A program made the position numbers and the translations under genes. The notes beneath the pieces were generated by a model. That model searched no databases. It was not told the DNA's origin and saw nothing but the letters and a program-made list of their open reading frames with translations. Below are positions 8,828 to 22,320 of a DNA stretch of 64,000 nucleotides, piece after piece. This stretch comes from Halorubrum sp. DM2 (GTDB taxonomy: Archaea > Halobacteriota > Halobacteria > Halobacteriales > Haloferacaceae). The number at the start of each line of letters is the position of its first letter. Within the stretch, counting starts at the first letter, position 1. The stretch covers positions 1,795,650-1,859,649 of the forward strand of contig NZ_LR594487.1 in the NCBI RefSeq assembly GCF_901686465.1, read 5' to 3'.

Positions 8828-8902
8828 GGCATTTGAAGAAATGCGAAGAACGCATCGCGGACTCGGGCCGTTCAACTCGGCCCGGTTTCGCTTGGACCTG
8901 AT

Positions 8903-8929
8903 GTGGTTCGATGGGTTTATGACCCGTCG
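8903..8929 (+). promoter_or_regulatory. rRNA operon promoter motif P2
   Basis: The core 'tggttcgatgggtttatg' then 'acccgtcgg' is a direct, slightly diverged repeat of motif P1, with the TATA-like 'gtttatg' in the same relative position. It is the promoter-like motif closest to 16S. Confidence 0.65.
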
Positions 8930-9024
8930 GACGATACGTTCAGGTCCGCGAGAGATGAGGATCGCGCCCCCTGCGCTCCGGCGTAAGCGGCGATCTGATG
9001 TGAGCCGTGGTCGTTCGGTGCCAT

Positions 9025-9065
9025 CCAAGCCGCTGGCTGGAACCGGACACCACACAGACCAATGC
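9025..9065 (+). other. 16S rRNA processing stem, 5' strand
   Basis: This segment is complementary to 10688-10725 downstream of 16S: the reverse complement 'gca-tggtctgtgt...gtccg...cggcttgg' matches 'gca-tagtctgtgt...gtccg...cggcttgg' with small interruptions. Archaeal pre-16S is excised from such a long helix by the bulge-helix-bulge splicing endonuclease. The pairing is seen directly; the cleavage sites are inferred. Confidence 0.7.
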
Positions 9066-9149
9066 AATGGTGTGTCAACTCTCGTCTCCAACGAGATTGA
9101 CACCCGCCAACACCCCCTTCGAGCCGGGAATCAGGCTCGAAGGATACTC

Positions 9150-10618
<1,469 letters not shown>

Positions 10619-10687
10619 ACCGACCTGAGACCTCCCACACGGGAGGCTCACCTTACGACCGTTCACCAGAACGGTCACTACTCATTC

Positions 10688-10725
10688 GCACTAGTCTGTG
10701 TACGTCCGTCCACCCACCGGCTTGG
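10688..10725 (+). other. 16S rRNA processing stem, 3' strand
   Basis: Partner of 9025-9065 (see there). It lies 70 nt after the 16S 3' end and before the spacer tRNA-Ala. Confidence 0.65.
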
Positions 10726-10786
10726 ACACCCTAGAACGACCACGGCCCACACAACACGCGAGACAGACCTTCCCCACAGGGAAGGT

Positions 10787-10858
10787 GGGCTCATAGCTCA
10801 GCGGTAGAGTGCCTCCCTTGCAAGGAGGATGCCCTGGGTTCGAATCCCAGTGAGTCCA
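10787..10858 (+). tRNA. tRNA-Ala (anticodon TGC) in the 16S-23S spacer
   Basis: A complete 72-nt cloverleaf. The acceptor GGGCTCA pairs with TGAGTCC and includes the G3-U70 wobble that is the alanine identity element. The anticodon loop CTTGCAA gives anticodon TGC, and the T arm is CTGGGTTCGAATCCCAG. The discriminator base is A. Alanine tRNA in the 16S-23S spacer is the standard haloarchaeal arrangement. Confidence 0.97.
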
Positions 10859-11000
10859 TGTCCGTTCAGTCCAAATCCGTCCCCTTAAGTGGGAGACGCG
10901 ATTCGGACTGAACACGACGACCGATGCACCATCCCGGGAAACCGCGGATGGGAAGGGTTCGACGAACGCCCCGCACACACCCGGGGCGATTCAATGACAA

Positions 11001-11063
11001 CCGTGTATACGTGCGATCCAGACGTCCACTGAACTCATCCGAGTTCGTGGAACGTCAGTGAAC
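11001..11063 (+). other. 23S rRNA processing stem, 5' strand
   Basis: The sequence 'ccgtgtatacgtgcgatcca' through 'gaactcatccgagttcgtgg' is the near-perfect complement of 14054-14115 after the 23S gene (reverse complement 'ccgtgtatatcgtgcgatcc' through 'gaactcatgcgagtcgtgg'). This is the long helix from which archaeal pre-23S is excised, here more than 40 paired bases with a few bulges. Confidence 0.85.
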
Positions 11064-11139
11064 CATATACAGTCGGAATACTCTGACGAGTATTTCTGAC
11101 ACCGTCAGCACTCTCTTCTGAGAGTTGGCTGGCACACTA

Positions 11140-14048
<2,909 letters not shown>

Positions 14049-14053
14049 TCATT

Positions 14054-14115
14054 GGCGCTGACGCGCCACGACTCGCATGAGTTCAGGCGGTACCTGGATC
14101 GCACGATATACACGG
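14054..14115 (+). other. 23S rRNA processing stem, 3' strand
   Basis: Pairs with 11001-11063 (see there) and starts about 6 nt after the mature 23S 3' end. Confidence 0.85.
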
Positions 14116-14128
14116 TTGATACCGAACC

Positions 14129-14199
14129 ACGACCGACACAGGCGTCTCTTAACGTCTCGACGGACAGAGAGAGTCTCGGTTCGAATCCGAGAGTCGGCA
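14129..14199 (+). ncRNA. tRNA-like leader element in front of 5S rRNA
   Basis: Immediately before 5S is a T-arm-like stem-loop (ctcggttcgaatccgag) followed by 'agtcggc' and a discriminator-like A. The 3' strand 'gtcgg' can pair with 'ccgac' near 14130, giving an acceptor-like stem without a normal D arm or anticodon arm. In Haloferax volcanii, tRNase Z is known to mature the 5S 5' end by recognising a tRNA-like leader; this element sits in exactly that position, with the predicted cut after the A giving the 5S start at 14200. It is not a functional tRNA gene. Confidence 0.65.
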
Positions 14200-14322
14200 T
14201 GAAGGCGGCCAAAGCGGTGGGGAGACACCCGTACCCATTCCGAACACGGAAGTTAAGCCCACCAGCGTATCGTGAAGTACTGGAGTGAGCGATCCTCTGG
14301 AAACCACGAGTCGCCGCCTCCC
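14200..14322 (+). rRNA. 5S ribosomal RNA
   Basis: About 123 nt with the haloarchaeal 5S pattern: 'aaggcggccaaagcggtggg' at the 5' end, the internal 'cccgtacccattccgaacac' and 'ggaagttaagcccaccagcg', and the 3' 'gccgcctccc' pairing back with the 5' 'aggcggc'. It follows 23S by ~150 nt in the same operon. Confidence 0.95.
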
Positions 14323-14355
14323 TATTCATACGAGAGCATTCTGCTCTCATCTACC

Positions 14356-14386
14356 AGCCCGCGGGCACACTGCCCGTGGGCTGTTT
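14356..14386 (+). terminator. Hairpin-plus-T terminator after 5S
   Basis: 'agcccgcgggca-cac-tgcccgtgggct' is a strong 12-bp stem with a 3-nt loop, followed by 'gtttt'. It could end or attenuate the rRNA transcript before the downstream tRNA-Cys. The stem is seen directly; termination is inferred. Confidence 0.55.
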
Positions 14387-14468
14387 TCATGTGTTGCGAG
14401 CCCGCGCGCTCGCGGTCTCGCACGCGACCGCTAAGCTTAAACGCTCGACAGCGGTACGTCCGACTGGT

Positions 14469-14544
14469 GCCAAGGTGGCAGAGTTCGGTCAGACGCAGCG
14501 GCCTGCAGAGCCGCCCAACGCCGGTTCAAATCCGGCCCTTGGCT
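14469..14544 (+). tRNA. tRNA-Cys (anticodon GCA)
   Basis: A 76-nt cloverleaf. The acceptor GCCAAGG pairs with CCTTGGC, the anticodon loop CTGCAGA gives GCA, and the T arm is gccggttcaaatccggc. The discriminator is U, the cysteine identity base. tRNA-Cys downstream of 5S is the usual haloarchaeal rRNA operon layout. The mature end runs into 'ttttt', a likely transcription end. Confidence 0.96.
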
Positions 14545-14635
14545 TTTTCTTATCGTTCGAGGCGGGACGCCGGATCCTGCTCGCGAACTGACCCGCTTAG
14601 TAACCGTTAAACACCGGGTGACCCATGCGTGAACT

Positions 14636-15493
14636 ATGCAACGACGCGCTGTGGCCGTGTTCGTCGCGCTCTTCCTCGCCGTTGCGGGCGTGGCGGGCGC
14701 GCTGACCGCGACGGCCGATAGTCCGGAAATAGCGTTTGAGAGCCCGGAGGTAGACGCCGCTAACGGTGACACCGTCCAGATCGGTGGCGAGTCGTACACC
14801 GTGGGTATTTCCGAGAGCGAGGAGGGCGGTGGTGGCCACGGCGGTGCGGCGACGACGGTGGTCACGGGCACGCTCGAACGCGAATTCACGGCGGAGACGT
14901 CGGAGACGTGGACGAACGGCTCGACGGTGTCGATCGACGACCGCGAGTGGCGGGTCGAGATAACCGGGGAGAGCCCCTCCGAGTTCACGCTCGTCGAGGT
15001 GCTCGACCGGCAGGCGATCCTCGAAGCCGACGATTCGGCCGACAACCAGACGGTCACCTCCGACGCCGGTGAGGAGTTCGTCTTGGTGACCGACGAGTCC
15101 GGTGAGACCACGTCGGTCCCGGCCGACGAGTACTTCCCCGAGCCCGAGGAGCGGTCGTACGCGTCTGGAGACACGCTCCAGTACAACGGGAACACGGTCA
15201 CCGTCGACGACGTGACGGCCGATGGGGCCGTCGTCGTGTGGGAGACCACCCAGACGGAGACGATCGAGATCGAACAGCACTCGACGGTGACCGTCGGTGA
15301 CACGGAGTACGTCGCTCACTTCCCCGACGCGTCGACGCTTCAGATGACGACGGATATCGAGGCGTACGAGTCACAGGCGTCCGAGATCAAACAGTTCAAC
15401 CAGTACAACAGCGGTCTATCGCGCGTGCTCATCCTCTCGATTCTGTCGTCGATCATGCTCGCCGGGATGGCGTTCATCCCCTCGCGGTACTGA
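14636..15493 (+). CDS. Secreted/membrane-anchored surface protein, unknown function
   Basis: A 285-residue protein with an N-terminal signal or membrane segment (RRAVAVFVALFLAVAGVAGA, residues ~3-22), a long acidic beta-rich exterior domain (residues ~30-255) and one C-terminal transmembrane helix (RVLILSILSSIMLAGMAFIP, ending five residues before the terminus). A Gly/His-rich loop (EEGGGGHGGAA) and several N-x-S/T sequons suggest exposure and glycosylation. The exterior appears to hold two related beta modules (TVQIGGESYTV and TVTVGDTEYVA look alike). I do not recognise a family; cell-surface location is inferred from topology. Confidence 0.7.
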   Translation: MQRRAVAVFVALFLAVAGVAGALTATADSPEIAFESPEVDAANGDTVQIGGESYTVGISESEEGGGGHGGAATTVVTGTLEREFTAETSETWTNGSTVSIDDREWRVEITGESPSEFTLVEVLDRQAILEADDSADNQTVTSDAGEEFVLVTDESGETTSVPADEYFPEPEERSYASGDTLQYNGNTVTVDDVTADGAVVVWETTQTETIEIEQHSTVTVGDTEYVAHFPDASTLQMTTDIEAYESQASEIKQFNQYNSGLSRVLILSILSSIMLAGMAFIPSRY

Positions 15494-15745
15494 TCGCCGA
15501 CCCGGTGCGCTCGGATTTCCGCCGGCGGTCGCAACTCTCCGGGACGGTACCCGGACGCAATGCCTCGGTATTGGCGGGAACGGCGGCCGCACTGCGTCCG
15601 TTACGCCGGTCCCGTCACTACCGCGGTCATCGGGTCTTGTGGCGTCGACGGTACCGTCTCGGATGTCGCGCTCGGCCGTTCGTTCGTCGACCGGACGCCC
15701 GGCGCTTCGCTGCCCGCCTCGCGTGGTGATCGCGTTCGTTCACAC

Positions 15746-17122
15746 ATGACTACACAGATCAAAGATCCCGTTCACGGGTACATCGAACTCGCCGACCCGC
15801 TCGTCGATCGCGTGATCGACACGTCGGCGTTCCAGCGGCTTCGGCACGTCAAACAGCTCTCGGCGACGCATCTCGTCTATCCGGCCGCCAATCACACGCG
15901 GTTCGAACACAGCCTCGGGGTCTATCACCTCGGCCGTCGCGTCTTCGAGAACCTCCGCGAGGAGCCGTACTTCACCCGGGAGACCTCGCCGGAGACGGTA
16001 GACGAGATACAGTCGACGTTGGAGTGTGCGTGTCTGCTTCACGATGTCGGCCATCCGCCCTTCTCGCACGTCTGCGAGCGCTTCTTTGACCCGGCGGAGC
16101 TGCGGGACCGGCTCGCCGAAGAGGGGTTCGTCGCGTCGCTTCGGGAGGCCGGACTCGGCGACGCCCCGGTTCGGGAGGCGAGCCCGCACGAACTCGTGAG
16201 CTGTCTGTTGATACTCGATCGCTTCGCGGACGCGCTGCGGTCGCTGTCGGTCGATCCCGAGGAGGTGTGTGCGTACGTCTTGGGGTACAGCCTGGTGTAC
16301 GAACGCGGGGGACCGTGGCAGCACGGGCTGGGCGCACAACTGCTCCACTCTCCGGTCGATGTCGATCGGCTCGATTACATTTCCCGGGACAACTGGATGA
16401 CCGGCGCGAACGTGTTGAACTTCGACACCGACCGCATGGTCGACGCTTACACCGCACACCCCGACGAGGGGCTGGCGCTCTCCGAGAAGGCGCTCTCGAC
16501 GCTCGGCAACTACCTCGAAGGCCGGATCGCGCTGTACATGTGGGTGACCCAACACCACAAGTCGGTGTACGCGAACGCGCTCCTCCGCGACCTCACGGAA
16601 CGGGCGGCCGCGCTGACGGGCGACCCGCCGGTGACGATAGACGGGGTGATCGAAGACGAGATCGACGACAACACCGTCGCCGAGCGGCTGCGCCGACTCG
16701 CGCGCGACCGGCCCGAGACCACGTTCGCGACGCTGTACGACCGGTATCGCGCCCGGCGGTTCCCGACGACCTGCTGGAAACACCGGATCGCCTACGCGGA
16801 CCGGGTCGATGTCGACCGCGAGGCGTTCGGCGAGTGGCTCGTCTCCGGCGACGACCGCCTCGAACGTGCGCTCGCCGACGAGCTGGGCGTCCCGGCTCAC
16901 GACGTGTGGATCGAACGCTCGTACGTTCCCGAGTACGAGCCCTCGGAGCTGGCCGACATCCCGATAGCCTACGGCGGGACGACGCGCTCGGCCGGCGACT
17001 GGGGACTGTACGGCGAGCGCACGTTCGATAGCCCGATCCCGTTCGTCTACGTGCCGGACGGGGACCGCAAGCGCGCGACGCGGTGGCTCGTCGATCGGTT
17101 CCGGGCGGAGTACGGGGGCTGA
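15746..17122 (+). CDS. HD-domain phosphohydrolase (dNTPase-like)
   Basis: A 458-residue protein of the HD superfamily related to dGTPase/SAMHD1-like metal-dependent phosphohydrolases. It opens with the family signature KDPVHGYIEL, continues with FQRLRHVKQLSATHLVYP and NHTRFEHSLGVYHLG (first metal His), then CLLHDVGHPPFSH (HD pair), and later DRLDYISRDNWMTG. The C-terminal ~200 residues are the family's less conserved extension. ATG 15746 was chosen because the conserved N-terminus begins directly after it; about 60 upstream in-frame codons look non-coding. Likely substrates are deoxynucleotides, by family only. Confidence 0.88.
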   Translation: MTTQIKDPVHGYIELADPLVDRVIDTSAFQRLRHVKQLSATHLVYPAANHTRFEHSLGVYHLGRRVFENLREEPYFTRETSPETVDEIQSTLECACLLHDVGHPPFSHVCERFFDPAELRDRLAEEGFVASLREAGLGDAPVREASPHELVSCLLILDRFADALRSLSVDPEEVCAYVLGYSLVYERGGPWQHGLGAQLLHSPVDVDRLDYISRDNWMTGANVLNFDTDRMVDAYTAHPDEGLALSEKALSTLGNYLEGRIALYMWVTQHHKSVYANALLRDLTERAAALTGDPPVTIDGVIEDEIDDNTVAERLRRLARDRPETTFATLYDRYRARRFPTTCWKHRIAYADRVDVDREAFGEWLVSGDDRLERALADELGVPAHDVWIERSYVPEYEPSELADIPIAYGGTTRSAGDWGLYGERTFDSPIPFVYVPDGDRKRATRWLVDRFRAEYGG

Positions 17123-17174
17123 CCCGCATCCCTCGGTCCGTGACGGTCCCGGTCTGACCGTTCCGCTCTGACGC

Positions 17175-17351
17175 CTATTCGCCGTCGCTGCCCCCGACGG
17201 AGGGACCGACAGGGAGCGACACCGATCGGCCGCAGCGGCCGACGGCGACGCCGAGCGCGAACGCGACGACACCGGTGAGCGCGATCCACAGCGTGTCCGG
17301 GTGTTCCGTGCCGGAGTGTAACAACAGGCCGGCGATCGATATGAGTTCCAT
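17175..17351 (-). CDS. Small single-span membrane protein, 58 aa
   Basis: A short frame starting MELISIAGLLLHSG and ending GGSDGE. Residues ~20-42 (DTLWIALTGVVAFALGVAVG) form one or two hydrophobic segments, and the C-terminus is polar and acidic, the halophilic norm. It is convergent with the HD gene and 52 nt from it. No function is recognised. Similar tiny membrane proteins are common between haloarchaeal genes (another is at 54372-54521). Confidence 0.55.
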   Translation of the reverse strand: MELISIAGLLLHSGTEHPDTLWIALTGVVAFALGVAVGRCGRSVSLPVGPSVGGSDGE

Positions 17352-17504
17352 ACTTTCGGTCGACTCCTGTCCCGCTAAACCCCGTCGGTACGGAGGCCGC
17401 CAACCCTTGACCGCTGCCCGACTCGGGGACCGATAACACCGGTGTTAGCCGGTCACGGTCCCGTCCCTCTCGTTTTTATACGGCTCGGCCGCCTTCGGAT
17501 CGGT

Positions 17505-18119
17505 ATGAGCGACGAGAATCCGGCTCCGGTCACGTCGGAGCGTCCGGACGCACCGTTCCACACCAGCGGCACCGACCACATCACGGTCTGGGGGAGCAAC
17601 GAGGAGGACACCCTCGCCTTCTACCGCGACCTGCTCGGGATGCCGCTCGTGTTGCGGCAGCCGAACCTCGACGACCCCTCGCAGACGCACCTCTTCTTCG
17701 ACACCGGCGACGACCGGATCCTCACCGTGTTCGTGAGCGACGAGCGCGCGTCCGCCCGTGGGCAGCGTGTCAACACCGGCGCGGTCCACCACCTGTGTTT
17801 CAGCGTCGAACCCGACGAGTACGAGGAGATCATGGCGTCCCTCGAAGAGGCGGGCAAGGGGTACAACGTGTTCGACCGCGGCATCTTCCACTCCATTTAC
17901 ACGCAGGACAACAACGGCCTCGTCATCGAGCTGTCGGCGGACAAATACGAGATTCCCGACGGGCGCAAAGGCGAGGTGCTCGCGACCGCCCAGCGCCTCC
18001 GCGAGGAGGACGGGGCCGACTTCGCGCAGGACCGACACATGGAGGGGGCCCTCGAAGAGCTGGGTATCCCGGTGAACAAACACGACCTGCCCGACGCCGA
18101 CGCCGGCGTCGGGGTCTGA
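17505..18119 (+). CDS. VOC-family (glyoxalase/ring-cleaving dioxygenase-like) protein
   Basis: A 204-residue vicinal-oxygen-chelate protein. Its two betaalphabetabetabeta modules are visible: SGTDHITVWGSNEEDTLAFYRDLLGM (residues ~24-50) and NTGAVHHLCFSVEPDEYEEI (residues ~88-107). Metal-ligand candidates are His28, His94 and the Glu of GLVIELSADKYE. The TATA box 'gtttttatacgg' (~17471) lies about 28 nt before the ATG, supporting this start. One base separates it from the next gene, an esterase. The pair resembles bacterial MhqO/MhqD-type quinone-detoxification neighbours, but substrate and activity are inferred. Confidence 0.85.
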   Translation: MSDENPAPVTSERPDAPFHTSGTDHITVWGSNEEDTLAFYRDLLGMPLVLRQPNLDDPSQTHLFFDTGDDRILTVFVSDERASARGQRVNTGAVHHLCFSVEPDEYEEIMASLEEAGKGYNVFDRGIFHSIYTQDNNGLVIELSADKYEIPDGRKGEVLATAQRLREEDGADFAQDRHMEGALEELGIPVNKHDLPDADAGVGV

Positions 18120-18120
18120 G

Positions 18121-18831
18121 ATGGCCGGCCGCTCTCCCGGGCACGGCGGCGACGACCCGCACGGCGACGAGCCGCTGGTCACCGCCGGGACGCCCCTCGA
18201 TGACGCCGACGCCGCGCTCGTGCTCGTCCACGGTCGCGGCGCGACCGCCCGTAGCGTCGTCGATCTGGGTGAACAGCTGGCCGACGACCGCGACCTCGCG
18301 ATTCTCGCGCCCGCGGCCGCCGGGAACACCTGGTACCCGAACTCCTTCCTCTCGCCGGTCGCGGACAACGAACCGGGCCGCACCTCGGGGCTGCGCGCGG
18401 TCGGCGCGGCGGCCGACCGCGCGGTCGACGCCGGGATCGACCGCGACCGCGTCCTCGTCGGCGGCTTCTCGCAGGGAGCGTGTCTCGCGAGCGAGTTCGT
18501 CGCCCGGAACCCGACCCGGTACGGCGGACTCGCCGTCTTCAGCGGCGGTCTGATCGGGGAGTCGATCGACATCGATGACTACCTCGCGGACGGGGCGGCG
18601 GACGGGGAGGTGTCGACCGACGCCGACGGGGGCCCTCTCGACGGGACGCCCGTATTTGTCGGCTGTAGCGACACCGACCCGCACATTCCCGAAGAGCGGG
18701 TTCACGAGACGACCGCGGTGTTGGAGGCGCTCGGCGGCGACGTGGACGAGCGGATCTACCCGGGGATGGGCCACGGGATCAACGACGACGAGGTCGAAGC
18801 CGTGTCGGCGATGGTCGCGGACCTCGCGTGA
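18121..18831 (+). CDS. Alpha/beta hydrolase, phospholipase/carboxylesterase family
   Basis: A 236-residue serine hydrolase. The oxyanion region is LVLVHGRGATARSVV, the nucleophile elbow is VGGFSQGACLA (Ser in GFSQG), the acid is in FVGCSDTDPHIPEERV and the catalytic histidine is in YPGMGHGIND, the normal order for the carboxylesterase/MhqD group. A Gly/Asp-rich loop (residues ~155-172) is inserted before the acid residue and looks like a halophilic expansion. It starts one base after the VOC gene, so the two are almost certainly co-transcribed. Confidence 0.88.
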   Translation: MAGRSPGHGGDDPHGDEPLVTAGTPLDDADAALVLVHGRGATARSVVDLGEQLADDRDLAILAPAAAGNTWYPNSFLSPVADNEPGRTSGLRAVGAAADRAVDAGIDRDRVLVGGFSQGACLASEFVARNPTRYGGLAVFSGGLIGESIDIDDYLADGAADGEVSTDADGGPLDGTPVFVGCSDTDPHIPEERVHETTAVLEALGGDVDERIYPGMGHGINDDEVEAVSAMVADLA

Positions 18832-18859
18832 CGGTCGGTACCGGCCGCTCCCGGTCGGA

Positions 18860-20935
18860 TCACGCCAGCCAGTCGTCGGGCTTCGTGTCGTAGTCGACCT
18901 CGTCGGCCGCGATCCGCGCTTCGAGGTCGTCGTCGAGGTCGTGTTCGGTCACCTCGCCGCCGTCGTACTGGAAGCGCACGCCGACTTCGGTGCCCTCGGG
19001 CTCTTCTCCGCGCCGCTTCGCGCGCCGGACGGCACCGTCGCCGTACTCGGTGCGGATCGTGGCGAGGTTGACCGGGCGACCCCACAGCTCGAACGCGCGT
19101 TTCAGCGTCGCCTTCGCCTGTTCCTCGTCGAGCGCGACACCGTTGTACCGGTGGCCGAGGAGCAACTCGCCCCGGTTCCGGAAGTTGCCGTCCATCACGA
19201 CGACCGTCGGCTTCCCGAAGTTCGTGAACCGCAGGAGCAGCTTCTTTCGGATGTCGTCGGCGTCGACGCTGGCGACGCGGTACTCGCCCGCAGCCCGGCT
19301 GTACTCGTAAGTGAAGTAGTTCCCCTCCCGCACGAACTCGTCGGTGAGGAACGCGTCGATGAACGTCACGTCGTTGTGGCTCTCGCGGACGTCGAACATG
19401 CGCCTCCAGCCGGCCGCGCGGTCGACGTCGTCGATCGCGGCCTCGACCGTCTCGTAGCGGTCGACGTCGAACAGGTACCGCGCCCGCTCGGCCAGCGCCT
19501 CCCGGGAGACGTTCCGGAGCGCGCCGCGGTGTTCGGGCCGGGAGAGGACGTAGTGTCGCTCGGCGAGCCCCTCGCGCGTGAGCAGCTTCCACGGGTACCG
19601 CTCGACGTCCGGGGCGTCTCCGTCGCTCGGGTCCGGATCGGCGTTCGGATCGCCGCTCCGGGCCGACAGCGCCCGGTCGACCGCCTCGGCGTCGACCCGC
19701 GGATTGCCCTCCGCGGCGAGGTCGGCCAGCTCGTCGAGCGTCGCCGTCCCCGCACCGGCAATGGCCGGGTGCGGTTCGAGCAGTTCCGCGACGCGGTCGA
19801 CGTCGATCCGCGAGTGGAAGTTCTCGGGCGTGACGCCCTCGACGCGGAGCAGCCTGTCGATCACGTCCCGGCGCGCCGCGCGGCGCTCGACGTGGGTCCA
19901 CAGCTCGAAGCCGAGCTTGTAGGGATTGAGTCCGGGCGAGCCGAGCACCCGCGACATGTGGTCGGCGTACGTGAGGAACTCGTTGGGACCGGCGAACCCC
20001 TCGCCGCCCATCATCACCGACTCCCAGTACGTCGCCCACCCCTCGTTCATCACCTTCGTCTGCTTCTGTCCCGCGAAGTAGTACGCCTCCTCGCGGATCG
20101 CGTCGATGACGGTCGTCTCCCACGGTTCCCGGTCGACCGCCTTGCCGCTCTCGGGGTCGTACCGCTTCCCGTGGTCGCGCAGGAACGCGAGCACGTCGGG
20201 CCGGGGGTCCTCCGGTTCGACGCCCTCGCCCCGCGCTTCGAGCCACTCGTCGTCGAACACGTCGCGGCGCACCTCCTCGGAGAGGTCGAGGCCGTCGATC
20301 CGGTCTTCGATCGCCGCGAGCGGGTCGTCGTCTCCGTCGTTCACGTCCGCGGCGACGCCCGGCTCCTCGACCGACCGGGCGGCGTCGACCGGGCTGTGCT
20401 GGTCGATCGTGTCCTCTAACGCGGTCACGGCGTCGATCAGGCGCTCCACCTCGTCGCGGTCGACGTCCGCCCGCTCCGCGATCGACGCGATCCGGTCGGC
20501 GTTGCGCTCCAGTCGCGCCGCGGCGTTCGGGCCGCCCTCGCCGCGGTCCGCGTACAGCCCGAACCACTCGTTGTTCGCGAAGAAGTCCGCGTGCGCCTCG
20601 ACGTGGGTGATGACGGCCTTCTGGTCGGCGGCCGCGTTCGACTCCTGGAGGAACGCGTGGGCCGGGTCGTCGTTGTTGACGATCTCGAACGCCTTCCCGA
20701 GCCCGTGGCGGTCCTTCTTTCGCTGTCGCTCGTAGTTCATCCCCCACCGCCAGTGCGGGTACCGACGCTGGAAGCCCCCGTAGGCGATCAGTTCGTTCAT
20801 CTGGTCGTGGTCGACCACCCAGTACCGCACCGGGTACGGTTCCAGCCCCAGCCGCTCCGCCAGCTTCCGGGCCTCGCGGGCCGGCTCGTCGAGGGCGTCG
20901 GCCTCGCGTTTCGCCTCGATCCGGTCGTCCCTCAT
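18860..20935 (-). CDS. SpoVR family protein (YcgB-like)
   Basis: A 691-residue SpoVR/YcgB homologue, the last gene of the PrkA operon. Recognisable family blocks are [20 protein letters not shown] near the N-terminus, [54 protein letters not shown] and [16 protein letters not shown]. Residues ~385-445 hold an acidic, Ala/Asp-rich insertion absent from bacterial members. In bacteria ycgB works with yeaG (PrkA) and yeaH in starvation and sporulation responses; the biochemical role is not settled. Its start overlaps the stop of the DUF444 gene by 4 bp, implying coupled translation. Confidence 0.93.
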   Translation of the reverse strand: MRDDRIEAKREADALDEPAREARKLAERLGLEPYPVRYWVVDHDQMNELIAYGGFQRRYPHWRWGMNYERQRKKDRHGLGKAFEIVNNDDPAHAFLQESNAAADQKAVITHVEAHADFFANNEWFGLYADRGEGGPNAAARLERNADRIASIAERADVDRDEVERLIDAVTALEDTIDQHSPVDAARSVEEPGVAADVNDGDDDPLAAIEDRIDGLDLSEEVRRDVFDDEWLEARGEGVEPEDPRPDVLAFLRDHGKRYDPESGKAVDREPWETTVIDAIREEAYYFAGQKQTKVMNEGWATYWESVMMGGEGFAGPNEFLTYADHMSRVLGSPGLNPYKLGFELWTHVERRAARRDVIDRLLRVEGVTPENFHSRIDVDRVAELLEPHPAIAGAGTATLDELADLAAEGNPRVDAEAVDRALSARSGDPNADPDPSDGDAPDVERYPWKLLTREGLAERHYVLSRPEHRGALRNVSREALAERARYLFDVDRYETVEAAIDDVDRAAGWRRMFDVRESHNDVTFIDAFLTDEFVREGNYFTYEYSRAAGEYRVASVDADDIRKKLLLRFTNFGKPTVVVMDGNFRNRGELLLGHRYNGVALDEEQAKATLKRAFELWGRPVNLATIRTEYGDGAVRRAKRRGEEPEGTEVGVRFQYDGGEVTEHDLDDDLEARIAADEVDYDTKPDDWLA

Positions 20936-22320
20936 CGGCGGTCACCCCCGTCCGCGCGGCGTCCGGCGGTCGCCCCGGTCGCGTCGCCGGCGTCGCTCGC
21001 GCCGGACTCCGTGCTGAGGATCTCGTAGATGGCGTCGGTGACGTCGTCGGGTTCCGAGACGCGCGCGACGGCCACGCCGTCGCCGTCGTCGAACGCGGCC
21101 TCGACCTCGTCGGCGTGACGGGCGTTCGCCGCGCCGTCGCCGGGCCGCGTCTCGACGTACGCTTGGAGGTTGGCGTCGATCGACTCCATCAACGGGATCA
21201 CCGACTCGGTCGTGTCGCTGCCGGCGTTCTCCGAGTCGCCGGCGGCGAACACGTACCGGTTCCACTCGCTGTACGGGTACTCCGCTACGATCTCCTCGAC
21301 CAGTTCGTACGCGCTGGAGATCCGGGTCCCGCCGCCGGATTGGACCCCAAAGAACTCCTCGCGGTCCACCTCCCACGCCTCGGCGTCGTGGACGACGTAC
21401 CGGAACTCGGCGGCGTCGTACTTCCCGGTCAGGTACCAGTCCATCGGGGTGAACACCCGCTCGACCAGCTCTCGTTTCGTCTCGCGCATCGAGCCGGAGG
21501 CATCGCGGACGTTGATCACGACGACGTTGCGCTCGCGCTCCTCTATCACCTCCGGGTGCCGGAACCGCTCGTCCTCGTGCCGGAACGGGACGCTGTCGAG
21601 TCCCTCTTCGCGGATCCGGCGCGTGACGGAGTCCCGCTCGACCCCGTCGTCGAGGTCATCGAAGCTCTCCCAGCGGTCGAGCGCCGCGATCGGCTCGCAC
21701 CGCTCGGCTTCGAGCGTCGCGGCCGTGTCCGCGACCCACGCCCGGGAGACGGGGACGCCGTCGCCGCGCGCCCACGCGAACACGTCGTCCACGTCGGCCC
21801 CGTCGACGAACAGCCCCTCCCGGACGTACGCCTCGTCGAAGTCCGTCGCGAGGTGGCGCTTCAGCCCGCGCTTGAAGAACTCGTCGACGTCGAGGGTGCC
21901 GCGCGGACCCGAGCGGGCGGTGTCGGTGAAGTCGCCCTCCACCTCCTCGACCACGCGCTTCCCCTTCGGTTCGAGGTCGAGCCCGAGCGCCTCGTCCAGC
22001 TCCTCGGCGAACTCCTCGGGGTCCATCTCGTAGTACTCGTGATCGCCGCCCTCTTCGCCGGGGTCGCCCTCTTCGTCGCCGTCGCCCGGGTCGGGGTCGA
22101 CCGGCTGGCCGGGCTGGGGCTGGCCGTCGCCGCCCTGCCCGACCCCGCCCGCGGAGCGCTGGTCGTACTCGAAGGCGGGGAGATCGACCAGCTTGACCGG
22201 GATCCGGATCCGGTCGGCGTCGGAGCCGCCGAGGTCGCCGCGGCTGATGAACTCGGCGAGGTCCTCGCGGCGCGTCTCGCCGACCTCCCGGAACCGCTCG
22301 CGGTCCTCGGTCAGTCCCAC
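20932..22320 (-). CDS. DUF444/UPF0229 (YeaH-like) protein with vWA domain
   Basis: A 462-residue YeaH homologue. The N-terminal part is [17 protein letters not shown], then a Gly/Pro/Asp-rich linker (residues ~65-95). The second half is a von Willebrand A domain with the MIDAS motif [14 protein letters not shown], followed by [17 protein letters not shown] (second MIDAS threonine). It is a predicted metal-dependent protein-protein interaction module that functions with PrkA and SpoVR. It overlaps the upstream prkA paralogue by 10 bp and the downstream spoVR by 4 bp. Confidence 0.92.
   Translation of the reverse strand: MGLTEDRERFREVGETRREDLAEFISRGDLGGSDADRIRIPVKLVDLPAFEYDQRSAGGVGQGGDGQPQPGQPVDPDPGDGDEEGDPGEEGGDHEYYEMDPEEFAEELDEALGLDLEPKGKRVVEEVEGDFTDTARSGPRGTLDVDEFFKRGLKRHLATDFDEAYVREGLFVDGADVDDVFAWARGDGVPVSRAWVADTAATLEAERCEPIAALDRWESFDDLDDGVERDSVTRRIREEGLDSVPFRHEDERFRHPEVIEERERNVVVINVRDASGSMRETKRELVERVFTPMDWYLTGKYDAAEFRYVVHDAEAWEVDREEFFGVQSGGGTRISSAYELVEEIVAEYPYSEWNRYVFAAGDSENAGSDTTESVIPLMESIDANLQAYVETRPGDGAANARHADEVEAAFDDGDGVAVARVSEPDDVTDAIYEILSTESGASDAGDATGATAGRRADGGDRR

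Larger units (their letters stand above)
8641..9149 (+). other. Intergenic leader region of the rRNA operon
   Basis: This 509-bp stretch between the MC1 gene and 16S rRNA has no credible coding sequence. It contains two tandem rRNA promoter motifs (annotated separately), the 5' half of the 16S processing stem (9025-9065), and a small hairpin just before the 16S 5' end ('cttcgagcc...ggctcgaag'). Confidence 0.8.

Noticed and set aside
14129-14199. A full tRNA gene before 5S
   Set aside because: Only a T-arm and acceptor-like end are present; there is no anticodon stem-loop or D arm, so it is a processing element.
18756-20945. 729-codon minus-strand frame overlapping spoVR in another phase
   Set aside because: Arg/Gly/Pro-rich shadow of spoVR; the correct spoVR phase has clear family motifs.
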